A stretch of 64,000 bases of DNA from Tsukamurella paurometabola (GCF_900631615.1 NZ_LR131273.1:1860001-1924000), one strand, 5' to 3'. Shown: positions 20,908 to 33,357, counted from the first letter of the stretch. Translations and numbers: made by a program. The notes: a model not told the origin generated them from the letters alone.

Positions 20908-21743
20908 CCGCGATCATCTTCCCGCGGGAGCGGGAGCCGTCGCTGAGCGGATTCCTCAGTGACTGCGCGGTGATGACCCGCCGCAACCTGACCACGCTGG
21001 TGCGGATCCCGCAGCTACTGCTGGGCGCGACGGTGCAGCCGATCATGTTCGTGCTGCTGTTCAGCTACGTCTTCGGCTCCGCGCTCGGCGGCGAGGTGGG
21101 CGGCGATCGCTACCGGGAGTTCCTGCTCGCGGGCATCCTCGTGCAGACGGTGGCGTTCAGCTCGGGGCCGACCGCGATCGGCGTCGCATCCGACATGAAG
21201 AACGGCATCATCGACCGGTTCAGCTCCCTGCCCATGTCGCGCCTCGCGGTCATGGTGGGGCGCACCACCTCCGACCTCGTGGTCAATTTGATCAGCGTGG
21301 CCGTGATGCTGCTCGTCGGCCTCGCGGTGGGCTGGCGCTTCCGCGGCAGCTGGGTCGACGCGGCCCTGTCGCTGGCGACGCTGTTCCTGTTCGGTTTCGC
21401 GATGTCCTGGCTCGGCGCCCTCATCGGCCTGTCCGTCTCGACCCCCGAGTCCGCGCAGGCGCTGTGCATGATCGTCATGTTCCCGATGGCCTTCATCTCG
21501 TCGGCGTTCATCGCCTCCGGCGACCTGCCCGGCCCGCTCCGCACCATCGCCTCGTGGAATCCCGTGACCTCCATGGCGCGCTCCTTGCGGGAGGCCTTCG
21601 GTAACCCGCTGAGCCCCAAGCCCGTGGTGGACGAGCCCATCAACTGGGCGGCCGAGCACGCGACCGCGTACTCCGCCCTCGTCTCCCTCGCGATGATCGT
21701 GATCATCGTGCCACTCGCCGCTCGTGCGTACATGAAGCACTGA
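20904..21743 (+). CDS. ABC-2 type (DrrB-like) export permease
   Basis: 279 residues with six predicted membrane helices (VQPIMFVLLFSYVFGSAL, LISVAVMLLVGLAVGW, ALSLATLFLFGFAMSWLGAL and others) and the conserved loop FSSLPMSRLAVMVGRTTSDL, as in daunorubicin-type DrrB permeases. Its start overlaps the NRPS stop as ATGA, so it is translationally coupled to the ATPase domain it must partner. With the fused ATPase it would form a homodimeric-type exporter for the peptide product. A stand-alone drrA gene is absent here. Confidence 0.9.
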   Translation: MTAIIFPREREPSLSGFLSDCAVMTRRNLTTLVRIPQLLLGATVQPIMFVLLFSYVFGSALGGEVGGDRYREFLLAGILVQTVAFSSGPTAIGVASDMKNGIIDRFSSLPMSRLAVMVGRTTSDLVVNLISVAVMLLVGLAVGWRFRGSWVDAALSLATLFLFGFAMSWLGALIGLSVSTPESAQALCMIVMFPMAFISSAFIASGDLPGPLRTIASWNPVTSMARSLREAFGNPLSPKPVVDEPINWAAEHATAYSALVSLAMIVIIVPLAARAYMKH

Positions 21744-21792
21744 CGGCCCGAGACCACCCGACTCCGTATCCCTTTGAACAAGGAGAACCGAA

Positions 21793-21996
21793 ATGAACAA
21801 CCCCTTCGACAACGAGGCCGGCGAGTTCCTCGTGCTGGTGAACGACGAGGGTCAGCATTCGCTGTGGCCCACGTTCCGTGAGGCCCCGCGGGGCTGGACC
21901 GTCGCGTTCGGCGAGGGCGGACGCTCCCGCGCGGAGTGCCTCGAGTACATCGAGTCGGCCTGGACGGACATCCGCCCCCTCAGCCTGCGCGCCTGA
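21793..21996 (+). CDS. MbtH-like NRPS accessory protein
   Basis: 67 residues with the full family signature: NPFDNE at the start, HSLWPTF, APRGW, then [15 protein letters not shown]. MbtH proteins bind adenylation domains and are often required for their solubility or activity. A strong ribosome site (AAGGAGAACCGAAATG) sets the start. Lying 49 bp after the permease, it is the last gene of the NRPS operon and presumably serves one or more of its three A domains. Confidence 0.95.
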   Translation: MNNPFDNEAGEFLVLVNDEGQHSLWPTFREAPRGWTVAFGEGGRSRAECLEYIESAWTDIRPLSLRA

Positions 21997-22015
21997 CCTT
22001 TCGTTCCACCACCGC

Positions 22016-22043
22016 GGCCGGTGGGGCCCACGCCCTGCCGGCC
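22016..22043. terminator. Stem-loop between the NRPS operon and the convergent mannosyltransferase
   Basis: GGCCGG-tg-GGGC, loop CCAC, GCCC-tg-CCGGC forms a two-part stem. It lies 20 bp after the mbtH-like stop and 17 bp before the end of the convergent gene. There is no T-run, as is common in high-G+C genomes. It could serve both directions. Confidence 0.45.
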
Positions 22044-22059
22044 CGCGGCGTGCACCCGC

Positions 22060-23280
22060 CTACATGGCGTGCGGGTACACGCTCACCATGTGGGCGCCGT
22101 ACCAGCAGGTCACCGTGATGATGCCGACGCAGGTCCAGACCCGCGCCGGCTTCGACGCCCTGGCCAGCGCGATGGCGATGGGGATCAGCAGCACGAAGGC
22201 GGGCAGCAGCAGTCGCGGGCGGGACATCATCAGCCCGCCCGAGCCGAGCAGCGAGATCACGACCAGCGCGCCGTACAGCGTGATCGGCCAGGGCATCTTC
22301 GAGCGGACCGCGAGCACGATCAGGACGATCGACGCCGCGAGCAGCGCGACGACGGACAGGTCCGCCACGTCCGAGCCGTTGATCAGCGTGTAGTTCACGA
22401 ACTGCCACGTCTGCACGCCCAGGTCGAAGGTCGTGCCCCAGCCCTCCGTCTGGATCCGGAACCAGCCCGTCAGGCTGCCCGTGTGGTGTGCGACGATCAG
22501 CAGGTAGGTCACCCAGCCCAGCGGGGTGAGCAGCACGCAGATCGCGGCCCTGACGCGCTCGGCACCGTCGGACGAGAGGACGGCGATGAGTGCCGCGAGC
22601 GCGACCACCCCGATGAGGACCACGGACGTCGGCCTGCAGAAACCGGCCAGGGCCGTGCAGATCCCGGCGAGGATCCACTTGCGTTCCATCACGCCCACCA
22701 GTGCCCAGCCGGCCAGAGCGCAGTACAGCGCCTCCGTGTACGCCATGGTGAGCACGATCGACATCGGGGCCGCGGCGAACAGCACCGTCGTGAGGAGTCC
22801 GGCGCGTTCGGCCAGGTGGGTGGGCACCTGCGGCATGTGCTCGACGCACAGCCGCCCCAGCCGGTAGGCGGCGACCGCCGCCACGCAGCCCAGGATCACG
22901 TTGACCGTGAGCGCGGCGCGGTAGGCGTCGAAGCCGGGCAGCTGCGCGACGGCGCGCACGAGCATGGGGAAGCCGGGGAAGAAGGCGTACGCGGTATCCG
23001 CGGTGTGCTCGCCGCGCGCGTCCACGAACCGCCACGGCATGTCGTCGTAGCCGTACGTGGCGAGGCCGATCATCCACTTGCCGTCCCACGCCGTCAGAAG
23101 GTCGGCGAGGTTCTGGTTGCGGAGCTGCGCGAACCGCGCGAGCACCGCGAGCCCGATGCCGCGGATCGCGAGGTACAGGACGACCGGCAGCCAGACGTCG
23201 CGGGTCCGGTCGAGCAGCGACGACGGTGCCCGCACGGGACCGGGGTCGGCGAGGTCGGGGGCGGTCGGCACGGCTTGCAT
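22060..23280 (-). CDS. Integral-membrane mannosyltransferase (PIG-V/COG5542-like)
   Basis: 406 residues with about nine to ten hydrophobic helices. The N-terminal extracytoplasmic loop carries WDGKWMIGLATYGY and YAFFPGFPMLVR, matching the WDxxWY... and FFPxYP motifs of PIG-V-type polyprenyl-phosphate-mannose-dependent glycosyltransferases. It would add mannose outside the membrane, perhaps to lipoglycans or proteins. The ATG at 23280 precedes the first helix; a longer frame runs into the MmpS-like gene. It lies 47 bp after that gene on the same strand. Family call is moderately sure; acceptor unknown. Confidence 0.72.
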   Translation of the reverse strand: MQAVPTAPDLADPGPVRAPSSLLDRTRDVWLPVVLYLAIRGIGLAVLARFAQLRNQNLADLLTAWDGKWMIGLATYGYDDMPWRFVDARGEHTADTAYAFFPGFPMLVRAVAQLPGFDAYRAALTVNVILGCVAAVAAYRLGRLCVEHMPQVPTHLAERAGLLTTVLFAAAPMSIVLTMAYTEALYCALAGWALVGVMERKWILAGICTALAGFCRPTSVVLIGVVALAALIAVLSSDGAERVRAAICVLLTPLGWVTYLLIVAHHTGSLTGWFRIQTEGWGTTFDLGVQTWQFVNYTLINGSDVADLSVVALLAASIVLIVLAVRSKMPWPITLYGALVVISLLGSGGLMMSRPRLLLPAFVLLIPIAIALARASKPARVWTCVGIITVTCWYGAHMVSVYPHAM

Positions 23281-23327
23281 CGTACCGACGGTGCGGGGCG
23301 CGTCGTCCCCCCGCGCGCCGACCGCCG

Positions 23328-24125
23328 TCACGGCGCGGCGACCCGCGTGATCGTGCAGTTGACCGAGTTGGTGCCGGACTCCGTGAACTCCTGCTCGTTC
23401 ACGACGATGGTGCAGGTGACGGGACCCGTTCCGGTCACGATCAGGGACATCCGGTCGCCGATCGTCGCGGTGCCCTGCCACTCCCAGGGCAGGGTCGACG
23501 CCGTGGGGATGGTGCTGCCCTGGACGCCGACGACGAGAACCGCCCCCGCGCCGCTCCCGGTCGCCGACAGCTTGAGCCGCACCGTCTGGCCGGTGCCCGA
23601 ACCCGTCGTGGTCTTCGGGGCGGTGGTGAGGAAGCCGTCGGACTCGGTGGCGGGCTCGCTGGGCGGGGAGACGGCGCCCGTCGTCGGGGCGCCCGCCGTG
23701 GTCGTGGTGGCGCCCGCGGAGAAGGTGACGGGCGAGGCGGTCGAGCTGTCGTCGCCGCGGAGGCTGAGGCCCAGGGCGACCGCGCCGGCGACGGCGACCA
23801 CCGCCACGATCGCGACCACGGCGATGATCAGGCCCTTGTTGCCGCCCCCGTTGCCGGGGCCGCCGTTCCCGCCGGCCGGACCGTTCCCGTACGGCGGGGG
23901 ACCGGCCGGGAAGCCGCCCTGCGGTTGTCCCTGGGGCGCGAATCGCTGCGTCCCCTGCGGCCCGACCGGCTGCCCGCCCGGTGGTACGGAGTAGCCGCCC
24001 TGTCGGGGAGCGCCGGGGTGGCCGCCCTGCCAGGGGCCGGGCTGTCCGGAGGGCTGTCCACCGGGCCGGCCGCCCTGCTGCCCGGAGGGTTGCCCGCCGG
24101 GGTACTGGCCGCCGTAGGGATTCAT
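23328..24125 (-). CDS. MmpS-like accessory protein with a Pro/Gly/Gln-rich cytoplasmic tail
   Basis: 265 residues: a low-complexity tail rich in G, P and Q (about 1-95, repeats such as GGQPSGQ), one membrane helix (about 98-120, GLIIAVVAIVAVVAVAGAVALG), a Thr/Ser-rich linker and a C-terminal domain (about 170-265). That domain has LPWEWQG, GDRMSLIVTGTGPVTC and the Cys pair C...C of MmpS proteins, which assist MmpL transporters in mycobacteria. No mmpL gene is next to it. The ATG at 24123-24125 follows an AGGAGA site. An alternative is a generic membrane-anchored DUF4333-type protein. Confidence 0.6.
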   Translation of the reverse strand: MNPYGGQYPGGQPSGQQGGRPGGQPSGQPGPWQGGHPGAPRQGGYSVPPGGQPVGPQGTQRFAPQGQPQGGFPAGPPPYGNGPAGGNGGPGNGGGNKGLIIAVVAIVAVVAVAGAVALGLSLRGDDSSTASPVTFSAGATTTTAGAPTTGAVSPPSEPATESDGFLTTAPKTTTGSGTGQTVRLKLSATGSGAGAVLVVGVQGSTIPTASTLPWEWQGTATIGDRMSLIVTGTGPVTCTIVVNEQEFTESGTNSVNCTITRVAAP

Positions 24126-24276
24126 GGGGATCTCCTGACGTTCGCGTTCGCATCGATTATCCGCGATGTGGCTGAACGGTGGGTTGCGCACCGCTTGGAA
24201 CGGTGCCCTCCGAACCCAAGAACCCAGGTCGGTAGGATCGAGGCGCACATCGAAGACCGCAACGGAGAGGTTCCAC

Positions 24277-26571
<2,295 letters not shown>

Positions 26572-26596
26572 CCACTCGGCTGCACCGACGAACGGA

Positions 26597-26634
26597 ACGA
26601 ACGGCCCGTGGAGGGGACTCCGCGGGCCGTTCGT
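26597..26634. terminator. Bidirectional terminator between asd and fahA
   Basis: ACGAACGGCCCG-t-GGAG, loop GGGA, CTCC-g-CGGGCCGTTCGT is a long near-perfect stem lying 26 bp after the asd stop and 13 bp before the end of the convergent fahA. It probably ends both transcripts. Confidence 0.75.
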
Positions 26635-26646
26635 CGTTCCCCGGGG

Positions 26647-27843
26647 TCAGGCGGGCGCCGGGGCGATCCGCCCCGTCACCTCGCCGAGATCGATGCGGCC
26701 GCCGCCGGACGCCGGCGCGGAGGCGCGGATGGTGACCAGGTCACCGTCCGCGAGGAAGGTGCGTTCGGAGCCGTCGGCCAGCCGCAGCGGCTCGGCGCCG
26801 TTCCAGGTGAGTTCGATGAGCGAGCCGCGCTGGTCGCGGCCGGGTCCCGAGATCGTGCCGGAGGCGAAGAGATCGCCGGTGCGCAACGGGGCGCCGTTCG
26901 ACGTCATGTGCGCCACCATCTGCGCGGGTGACCAGTACATCTGCGCGTACGGCGGGCGGGAGACCGGTTCGCCGTTGAGGTCCACCGTGAGGCCGATGTC
27001 CAGTCCCCAGTCCTCGGCATCGCGCAGGTGCGGGAGCGGTTCCGGCTCCTGCGGGGGCGTCGCGATCCGCGCGGCCTCGAGCGCCTCCAGCGGCACGATC
27101 CACGGCGAGACCGAGGTCGCGAAGCTCTTGCCGAGGAAGGGGCCGAGCGGCACGTACTCCCACGCCTGGATGTCGCGCGCCGACCAGTCGTTGACGAGGC
27201 ACACGCCGAACACGTGATCGGCGAAATCGCTCGTACCCACGGGCTTCCCGGGATCGCTACCCGCGCCGACGACGAAGCCGAGCTCGGCCTCGATGTCCAG
27301 CCGCACCGAGGGACCGAACATGGGATCCTCGTCCGACGGTGCCTTCCGCTGTCCGGACGGTCGCACGACGGGCGTGCCCGAGACGACGACGGTGCCCGCC
27401 CGGCCGTGGTAGCCGACGGGCAGGTGTCTCCAGTTCGGCAGCAGCGCAGCCGAATCCGGTCGGAACATGCGTCCCAGGTTGGTCGCGTGGTGCTCGCTGG
27501 CGTAGAAATCGACGTAGTCGGCGACCGCGAACGGCAGCTGCAGGGCGACATCGGCGAGCGGGTGGAGCGCCGCCGTGCCCGCCGCGGCGCGCGCGGGATC
27601 GCTGAGCAGTCCGACGATCTCGGCACGGACCCGCTGCCATTCCCCTCGGCCGCGGGCCAGGAAGCCGTTGAGCGACGGCGCCGCGAAGACGGGGTCGCCG
27701 AGCGCGGCCGCGAGGTCGAGCACGTGGTCGCCGACGCGCACGCCGACGCGCGGCGGCCCGTCGGCCGGGCGGAAGACGCCGTAGGGCAGGTTCTCGAGCC
27801 CGAAGCCGGATCCGGCGGGCACGGGCGCCCAGGTGGTGGTCAC
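26647..27843 (-). CDS. fahA: Fumarylacetoacetase
   Basis: 398 residues. It hydrolyses fumarylacetoacetate to fumarate and acetoacetate, the last step of tyrosine breakdown. An N-terminal SH3-like domain (about 1-110) precedes the FAH fold with YVDFYASEHHATNLGRMF, the metal-binding DIEAELGFVV, NDWSARDIQAWEYVPLGPFL and SPWIVPLEALE, all typical of true Fah rather than generic FAH-superfamily enzymes. The start is GTG at 27843, overlapping the upstream stop (GTGA). Last gene of the homogentisate operon. Confidence 0.95.
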   Translation of the reverse strand: MTTTWAPVPAGSGFGLENLPYGVFRPADGPPRVGVRVGDHVLDLAAALGDPVFAAPSLNGFLARGRGEWQRVRAEIVGLLSDPARAAAGTAALHPLADVALQLPFAVADYVDFYASEHHATNLGRMFRPDSAALLPNWRHLPVGYHGRAGTVVVSGTPVVRPSGQRKAPSDEDPMFGPSVRLDIEAELGFVVGAGSDPGKPVGTSDFADHVFGVCLVNDWSARDIQAWEYVPLGPFLGKSFATSVSPWIVPLEALEAARIATPPQEPEPLPHLRDAEDWGLDIGLTVDLNGEPVSRPPYAQMYWSPAQMVAHMTSNGAPLRTGDLFASGTISGPGRDQRGSLIELTWNGAEPLRLADGSERTFLADGDLVTIRASAPASGGGRIDLGEVTGRIAPAPA

Positions 27844-28685
27844 GATCGCGGTCCTTCGGTCGGGGCGGCGGGGGCGAGGCCGAGCGCGGCCGCCTCCGTG
27901 GGCGGGGTTGCGGTACTGCAGGATCCGTAGGCGTGGAGGAGCCGCCGGGCCGCTGCGACGGCTTCGCCCGGGAGGCCGCGGGCTTCGGCGGCGAGCGCGG
28001 GGCCGTCCGTGCTCGCCAGCACGGCGGCGACCGCCGCGGAGTCGGCCCCGGCGGCGGAGCGGGCGGCGGCGAGCACCAGGTTCAGGAAGCCGTGGTGCGG
28101 GAACGCGGTGGCCGGATCACGGTGCCGCACCGCGTGATGCAGACCGGCCGTCGCTTTGACCGGGACGCCCGCGGCGGTCGCCGCCCCGAGCGCCGCGGCG
28201 ACCTCGCCGGGCTCGGGGAACAGGTCCGCGCGGGCGCCGCCGCACCGGATCTTCAGTCCCGCTGCCCGATCGGCGAGTGCCGCCGCGAGGCGCGGTGTCT
28301 CCCCGCGGTCGGTCGCTTCGACGTAGACGGGTACGCCGAAGGCGGTCGCGTCCGCGAGCCGTGCATCCAAATCGGCGGGGGTGCAGGTGATCTCCACCAG
28401 CGTGAGCCGAAGGCGCGGATCGGCGGCGACCGTCGCCGCGGCCGCCCGGACGGCCTCGTCGGATACGTCCGCGGAGGCGACGAGGCCCACGGCGATCCGG
28501 TCGTCCGAGACCAGGTGGGAGCGCAACTCGTCCACCCGGCCGGCGGGGCAGAGGAACCGGTGCGTGAGGATCGGACCGCCCTCGGTGAGGTCGCGCCGAT
28601 GCCGGGCGAGCGCCTCGTCCATCGGCAGTGCGGTCGGCGGGAACAGGCCGGCATCGTCGACGAGCGCGGCGAGGAGCGGGCTCAC
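27840..28685 (-). CDS. Unknown protein inside the homogentisate operon
   Basis: 281 residues, no family I can name. It looks cytoplasmic and possibly barrel-shaped, with alternating hydrophobic strands: HRFLCPAGRVDELRSHL, GVPVYVEATDRG, AGLKIRCGG, GVPVKATAGLHHAVR and FPHHGFLNLVLAAARS. Conserved-looking His/Lys/Arg clusters (KIRCGG, KATAGLHH) could form an active site. The start is chosen at GTG 28685 because it overlaps the hmgA stop as GTGA; a TTG at 28694 is also in frame. Both ends overlap operon genes by 4 bp, so it is strictly co-expressed with hmgA and fahA. It may be the missing maleylacetoacetate isomerase function or an accessory step; that is only a guess. Confidence 0.75.
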   Translation of the reverse strand: MSPLLAALVDDAGLFPPTALPMDEALARHRRDLTEGGPILTHRFLCPAGRVDELRSHLVSDDRIAVGLVASADVSDEAVRAAAATVAADPRLRLTLVEITCTPADLDARLADATAFGVPVYVEATDRGETPRLAAALADRAAGLKIRCGGARADLFPEPGEVAAALGAATAAGVPVKATAGLHHAVRHRDPATAFPHHGFLNLVLAAARSAAGADSAAVAAVLASTDGPALAAEARGLPGEAVAAARRLLHAYGSCSTATPPTEAAALGLAPAAPTEGPRS

Positions 28686-29878
28686 CGCGACCAACTGCGG
28701 TAGTAGACGCCGTCGTCCGAGGCGCGGGCCCCTTCGCCCAACTGCAGCGGGGCGAAGGTGTCGACCATGACGGCGAGCTCGTCGAACCGTTCGAGGCCGA
28801 TGCTGCCCTCCATCGCGCCCGGCTGCGGGCCGTGCGCGTGGCCGCCGGGATGCAGCGAGACCGAGCCGGGGCCGATGCCGGTGCCCTTGCGCGCCTCGTA
28901 GTCGCCGGCGACGTAGAACATCACCTCGTCGGAGTCGACGTTCGAGTGGTAGTACGGCACGGGGATCGACAGCGGGTGGTAGTCGACCTTGCGCGGCACG
29001 AAGTTACAGATCACGAAGCCCGACCCCTCGAAGACCTGGTGCACGGGCGGGGGCTGGTGCACCCGGCCCGTGATCGGCTCGAAGTCCGCGACGTTGAAGG
29101 TGTAGGGGTACAGGCACCCGTCCCACCCGACGACGTCGAACGGGTGCGTCGGCAGCACGTACCGCGTGCCGGTCGCACCCGCGGGGCCGCGGTGCTTGAC
29201 GAGCAGCTCCACGTCGGTGCCCTCGCGCAGCAGGGGCTCCGACGGGCCGTGCAGGTCCCGCTCGCAGTACGGGGCGTGCTCGAGCAGCTGGCCGTACCGC
29301 GACAGGTACCGCTTCGGCGGCGCGATGTGCCCGCCGCCCCCGCCGCACGCCTCGATCGCGTAGGCGCGCACCGTCGTCCCGGCGGAGGGCACCCAGCGGT
29401 GCGTGGTGGCGCGGGGGATGAGGACGTAGTCGCCGGCGCGGAAGTCGAGCGCGCCGAAGACGGTCTCGACGACGCCCGAACCGTCCTCGACGAACACGCA
29501 CTCGTCGCCGATCGCGTTGCGGTACAGCGGCGACGGTGCGCCCGCCACCGCGTAGGAGATCCGCACGTCCGCGTTGCCCAGTACGGGGCGCCGGCCGGTC
29601 ACGACGTCCGCGGCGCGGGCCGAAGCATCGTCGAACAGGTCGTGCAGGCGCAGGTGCCGGGGCAGGAGAGGAGCGTTGGGGGTCAGGCTCGGGTCGCCCG
29701 GCTCCCAGGGCTCCGCCGCGGTGATCGCCGACGGGACTCCGCGGTGATAGAGCAGCGAGGAGTCGGAGGAGAAGCCCTCCTCGCCGACCAGTTCCTCGTA
29801 GTACAGCTCGCCGTCCTGGCGCCGGAACTGCGTGTGGCGCTTGGGCGGGATCGTTCCGACGCTGCGGTAGTAGGCCAT
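28682..29878 (-). CDS. hmgA: Homogentisate 1,2-dioxygenase
   Basis: 398 residues, shorter than the roughly 440-residue proteobacterial and human enzymes, as in other actinobacteria. It opens the ring of homogentisate with O2 at a non-haem Fe(II). The cupin core has PHFP-equivalent segments: LPTHPFDVVGWDG, and near the C-terminus DEVMFYVAGDYEARKGTGIG, SVSLHPGGHAHGPQPGAMEG, which hold the iron-binding His/Glu set. It begins 27 bp after hppD on the same strand and overlaps the unknown gene by 4 bp. Confidence 0.93.
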   Translation of the reverse strand: MAYYRSVGTIPPKRHTQFRRQDGELYYEELVGEEGFSSDSSLLYHRGVPSAITAAEPWEPGDPSLTPNAPLLPRHLRLHDLFDDASARAADVVTGRRPVLGNADVRISYAVAGAPSPLYRNAIGDECVFVEDGSGVVETVFGALDFRAGDYVLIPRATTHRWVPSAGTTVRAYAIEACGGGGGHIAPPKRYLSRYGQLLEHAPYCERDLHGPSEPLLREGTDVELLVKHRGPAGATGTRYVLPTHPFDVVGWDGCLYPYTFNVADFEPITGRVHQPPPVHQVFEGSGFVICNFVPRKVDYHPLSIPVPYYHSNVDSDEVMFYVAGDYEARKGTGIGPGSVSLHPGGHAHGPQPGAMEGSIGLERFDELAVMVDTFAPLQLGEGARASDDGVYYRSWSR

Positions 29879-29905
29879 GGGAGTCCTCCTGGGTCCGGGG
29901 TCGCG

Positions 29906-31156
<1,251 letters not shown>

Positions 31157-31240
31157 TCACCTTCCGGGCCGGATGTAACGTGCGTCACTACCATCGATCA
31201 GGCGGGGGAATGCTGACAACAGCGACAGCTCGGTCTGCCC

Positions 31241-31289
31241 ACAATGCCGGAAAGGACCGGCAGATCCGCGAAGTATGTGGTCACATTGT
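31241..31289. promoter_or_regulatory. Nested inverted repeats between hppD and the Lrp-type regulator
   Basis: A perfect repeat TGCCGG-aaagga-CCGGCA occupies 31245-31262. A wider pair, ACAATG at 31241-31246 and CATTGT at 31284-31289, also lies here. The 155-bp gap holds both divergent promoters, so these are candidate binding sites for the Lrp-type protein controlling tyrosine breakdown. Confidence 0.5.
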
Positions 31290-31305
31290 CTAGAAGGAGG
31301 GCGGC

Positions 31306-31815
31306 ATGCAGGAATCGGTGGCGTTGGACGACGTCGACTTCGCCCTCCTCGGCTCCCTGCACCGCGACCCGCAGATCGGGGTGCTCGAGACGTCGCGCCG
31401 CATCGGGGTCGCCCGCGCGACCGTGCAGGCGCGGCTGAAGAAGCTGGAGACCGCCGGTGTCATCGCGGGCTACCAGCCGCACCTCGACGTCGCGGCGGCC
31501 GGCTTCGGGGTGCAGTGCTTCGTCCAGCTCGAGACGGCCCAGGGTGAGCTGAGCGCCGTCGCCGAGGAACTCGCCGCGATCCCGAACGTCCTGGAGGCGT
31601 TCGCCACCACCGGCGGGAGCGACGTGCTGTGCCGGGTGGCCGCCGCGTCGCACCAGGGGCTGCAGGAGACCCTGCTGCGGATCGGTCGGTCGCCGCTCGT
31701 CGCGCGGTCGATCAGCATCGTCGTGCTCTCGGAGATCGTGCCGTTCCGGGCGCTGCCGCTGCTGCGGACGCTCGGTGGCCGACCGGTGCCGCGGGCCCCG
31801 CACTACCGCGACTGA
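31306..31815 (+). CDS. Lrp/AsnC-family transcriptional regulator
   Basis: 169 residues. The N-terminal winged helix has DFALLGSLHRDPQIGVLETS, then IGVARATVQARLKKLETAGV as recognition helix. The rest is a RAM effector-binding domain (about 70-150, with VLEAFATTGGSDVLCRVAA). AAGGAGG precedes the ATG. The gene is divergent from hppD, so it probably regulates the homogentisate operon, with tyrosine or an aromatic intermediate as ligand; the ligand is inference. Confidence 0.9.
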   Translation: MQESVALDDVDFALLGSLHRDPQIGVLETSRRIGVARATVQARLKKLETAGVIAGYQPHLDVAAAGFGVQCFVQLETAQGELSAVAEELAAIPNVLEAFATTGGSDVLCRVAAASHQGLQETLLRIGRSPLVARSISIVVLSEIVPFRALPLLRTLGGRPVPRAPHYRD

Positions 31816-31845
31816 GCGGAGCGGGGCCCATGGCGCGGCCGATGC

Positions 31846-33357
31846 TCAGATGCGCCGTAGTTCCGGCCACAGCGCCGACCAGGGCGCCCGCGGATGGCAG
31901 AGACGGATGTCCACGCCCGTGGACGCGGTGGGGAATCCGATCCGGTGGTCGAACCGCCGGAGCGTGCGCGCCCGGTCGCACATGTCGTCCTGCAACTCGG
32001 CGTCGGAGTTGATGACGCGGAGAACGGTCGTCGCGGAATCCGCGGGCTCCCCGAAGAACCCGTACCCACGGCTCGGGCTGTACACCGGCGGTAGGCCCGT
32101 CCCGTAGTAGTCCAGTGCGGCCGCCTGCCAATAGGAACTGGCGACGATGGCCTGTGGCCGTTCACCTTCCGGGAGTTCCGCGATCGATTGCTCGACCGCT
32201 CGGGTCAGCTCGGGCCACCCGAACTGCCCGTACACCGAGATCTGCATCCCCGCCTCCATCACCGACTTCGGTTCCGCGATCTCCGATTCGGGCGTGAGCG
32301 GCAGGCTCACGATGATCGAACCGACCGCGAGGACGGACAGCGGCGCGGTGATCGCGGCGCGGAGTCGTGGCTTCGGCACCGCCTCGAACGCGACGGCACC
32401 CGCCGCGATGATGACCGGCAGCATGCCGCCGGGGTAGTACGGCCGGCCCGCGGTGATGATGAAGACGATAACCAGCAGGACGAAGGCCGGAGCGAGGAAC
32501 CTGTACGGCCGGAAGCGATCTGAACGCAGCAGGGCGTAGAGGCCGTACAACAGGAGCAGGCAGCCGAGCACGCCGGCGGTGAGCAGCATGATCGGGACGA
32601 AGGCGATCCGTCCGCCCGCGTACTGGCTCTCCGCGGCGACCTGATCGGTGAGTTGGAGGTACGGCCAGCCGCGCTGCGCCTGCCAGATGAGGGCCGGGAT
32701 CATGGTGACCACCGTGAACGCGCCACCGAGCCACAGCGCGGGCCGGCGCACCAGATCCCGCGGCCCCCAGATCAGCGATGCCGCGATCGCGCACACCCAG
32801 AACACCGGGATCAGCCACTTGACCTGCATGTCGATCGCGGTCACCACCCCCGCGGCGAACAGCAGCCAGTCCTGCCGGGTGCGCACCCAGCGCACGAGGA
32901 GCCAGGTGATCGCCACCCACAGCGGGGTGTCGATGGCATTGGTCGCGAGCAGCGAGGACTGCAGCAGCAGGAAGGTCGAGGTGGCGTACGCGCCCGCCGT
33001 CAGGGCCTGCGCGAAGCGGCCGCCGCCGAACTCGCGGGCGATCAACGCCGACAGCAGGATCCCCACCAGGGTGATGAGGATCGACGGCAGGCGGAACAGC
33101 ACCAGGGAATCGCCCGGCAGCGCATCGCCGAGGAGCGCCAGTAACGGCAGGATCGGGCCCTGGTCCGCGTAACTCACGGAGAGGTGATGACCGGCGGCGA
33201 TGAAGTACAACTCGTCGCCGAACAGGTGGTATCTGCTCGCGCCGAACGCCGCGACGATCGCGCTCAGTGCGAGGACCGGTACGAGGACGACCCACGCGAC
33301 CGGCTCGGGATCGGTGGCGTCGACGGGATGGGCGGGGGCGGACGTGGTCTCAGTCAT
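31846..33357 (-). CDS. GT39-family membrane glycosyltransferase (PMT_2/ArnT type)
   Basis: 503 residues with about 11 predicted membrane helices. The first outer loop carries HLFGDELYFIAAGHH; the DE pair is the catalytic motif of GT39/GT83-type enzymes that use lipid-linked sugars. QGPILPLLALLGDAL and RLPSILITLVG are also typical. A soluble C-terminal region (about 360-503) follows. It starts inside the 3' end of a TetR gene (8-bp overlap), forming a two-gene unit. The acceptor may be a wall glycan or a protein; nothing in the sequence decides. Confidence 0.82.
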   Translation of the reverse strand: MTETTSAPAHPVDATDPEPVAWVVLVPVLALSAIVAAFGASRYHLFGDELYFIAAGHHLSVSYADQGPILPLLALLGDALPGDSLVLFRLPSILITLVGILLSALIAREFGGGRFAQALTAGAYATSTFLLLQSSLLATNAIDTPLWVAITWLLVRWVRTRQDWLLFAAGVVTAIDMQVKWLIPVFWVCAIAASLIWGPRDLVRRPALWLGGAFTVVTMIPALIWQAQRGWPYLQLTDQVAAESQYAGGRIAFVPIMLLTAGVLGCLLLLYGLYALLRSDRFRPYRFLAPAFVLLVIVFIITAGRPYYPGGMLPVIIAAGAVAFEAVPKPRLRAAITAPLSVLAVGSIIVSLPLTPESEIAEPKSVMEAGMQISVYGQFGWPELTRAVEQSIAELPEGERPQAIVASSYWQAAALDYYGTGLPPVYSPSRGYGFFGEPADSATTVLRVINSDAELQDDMCDRARTLRRFDHRIGFPTASTGVDIRLCHPRAPWSALWPELRRI

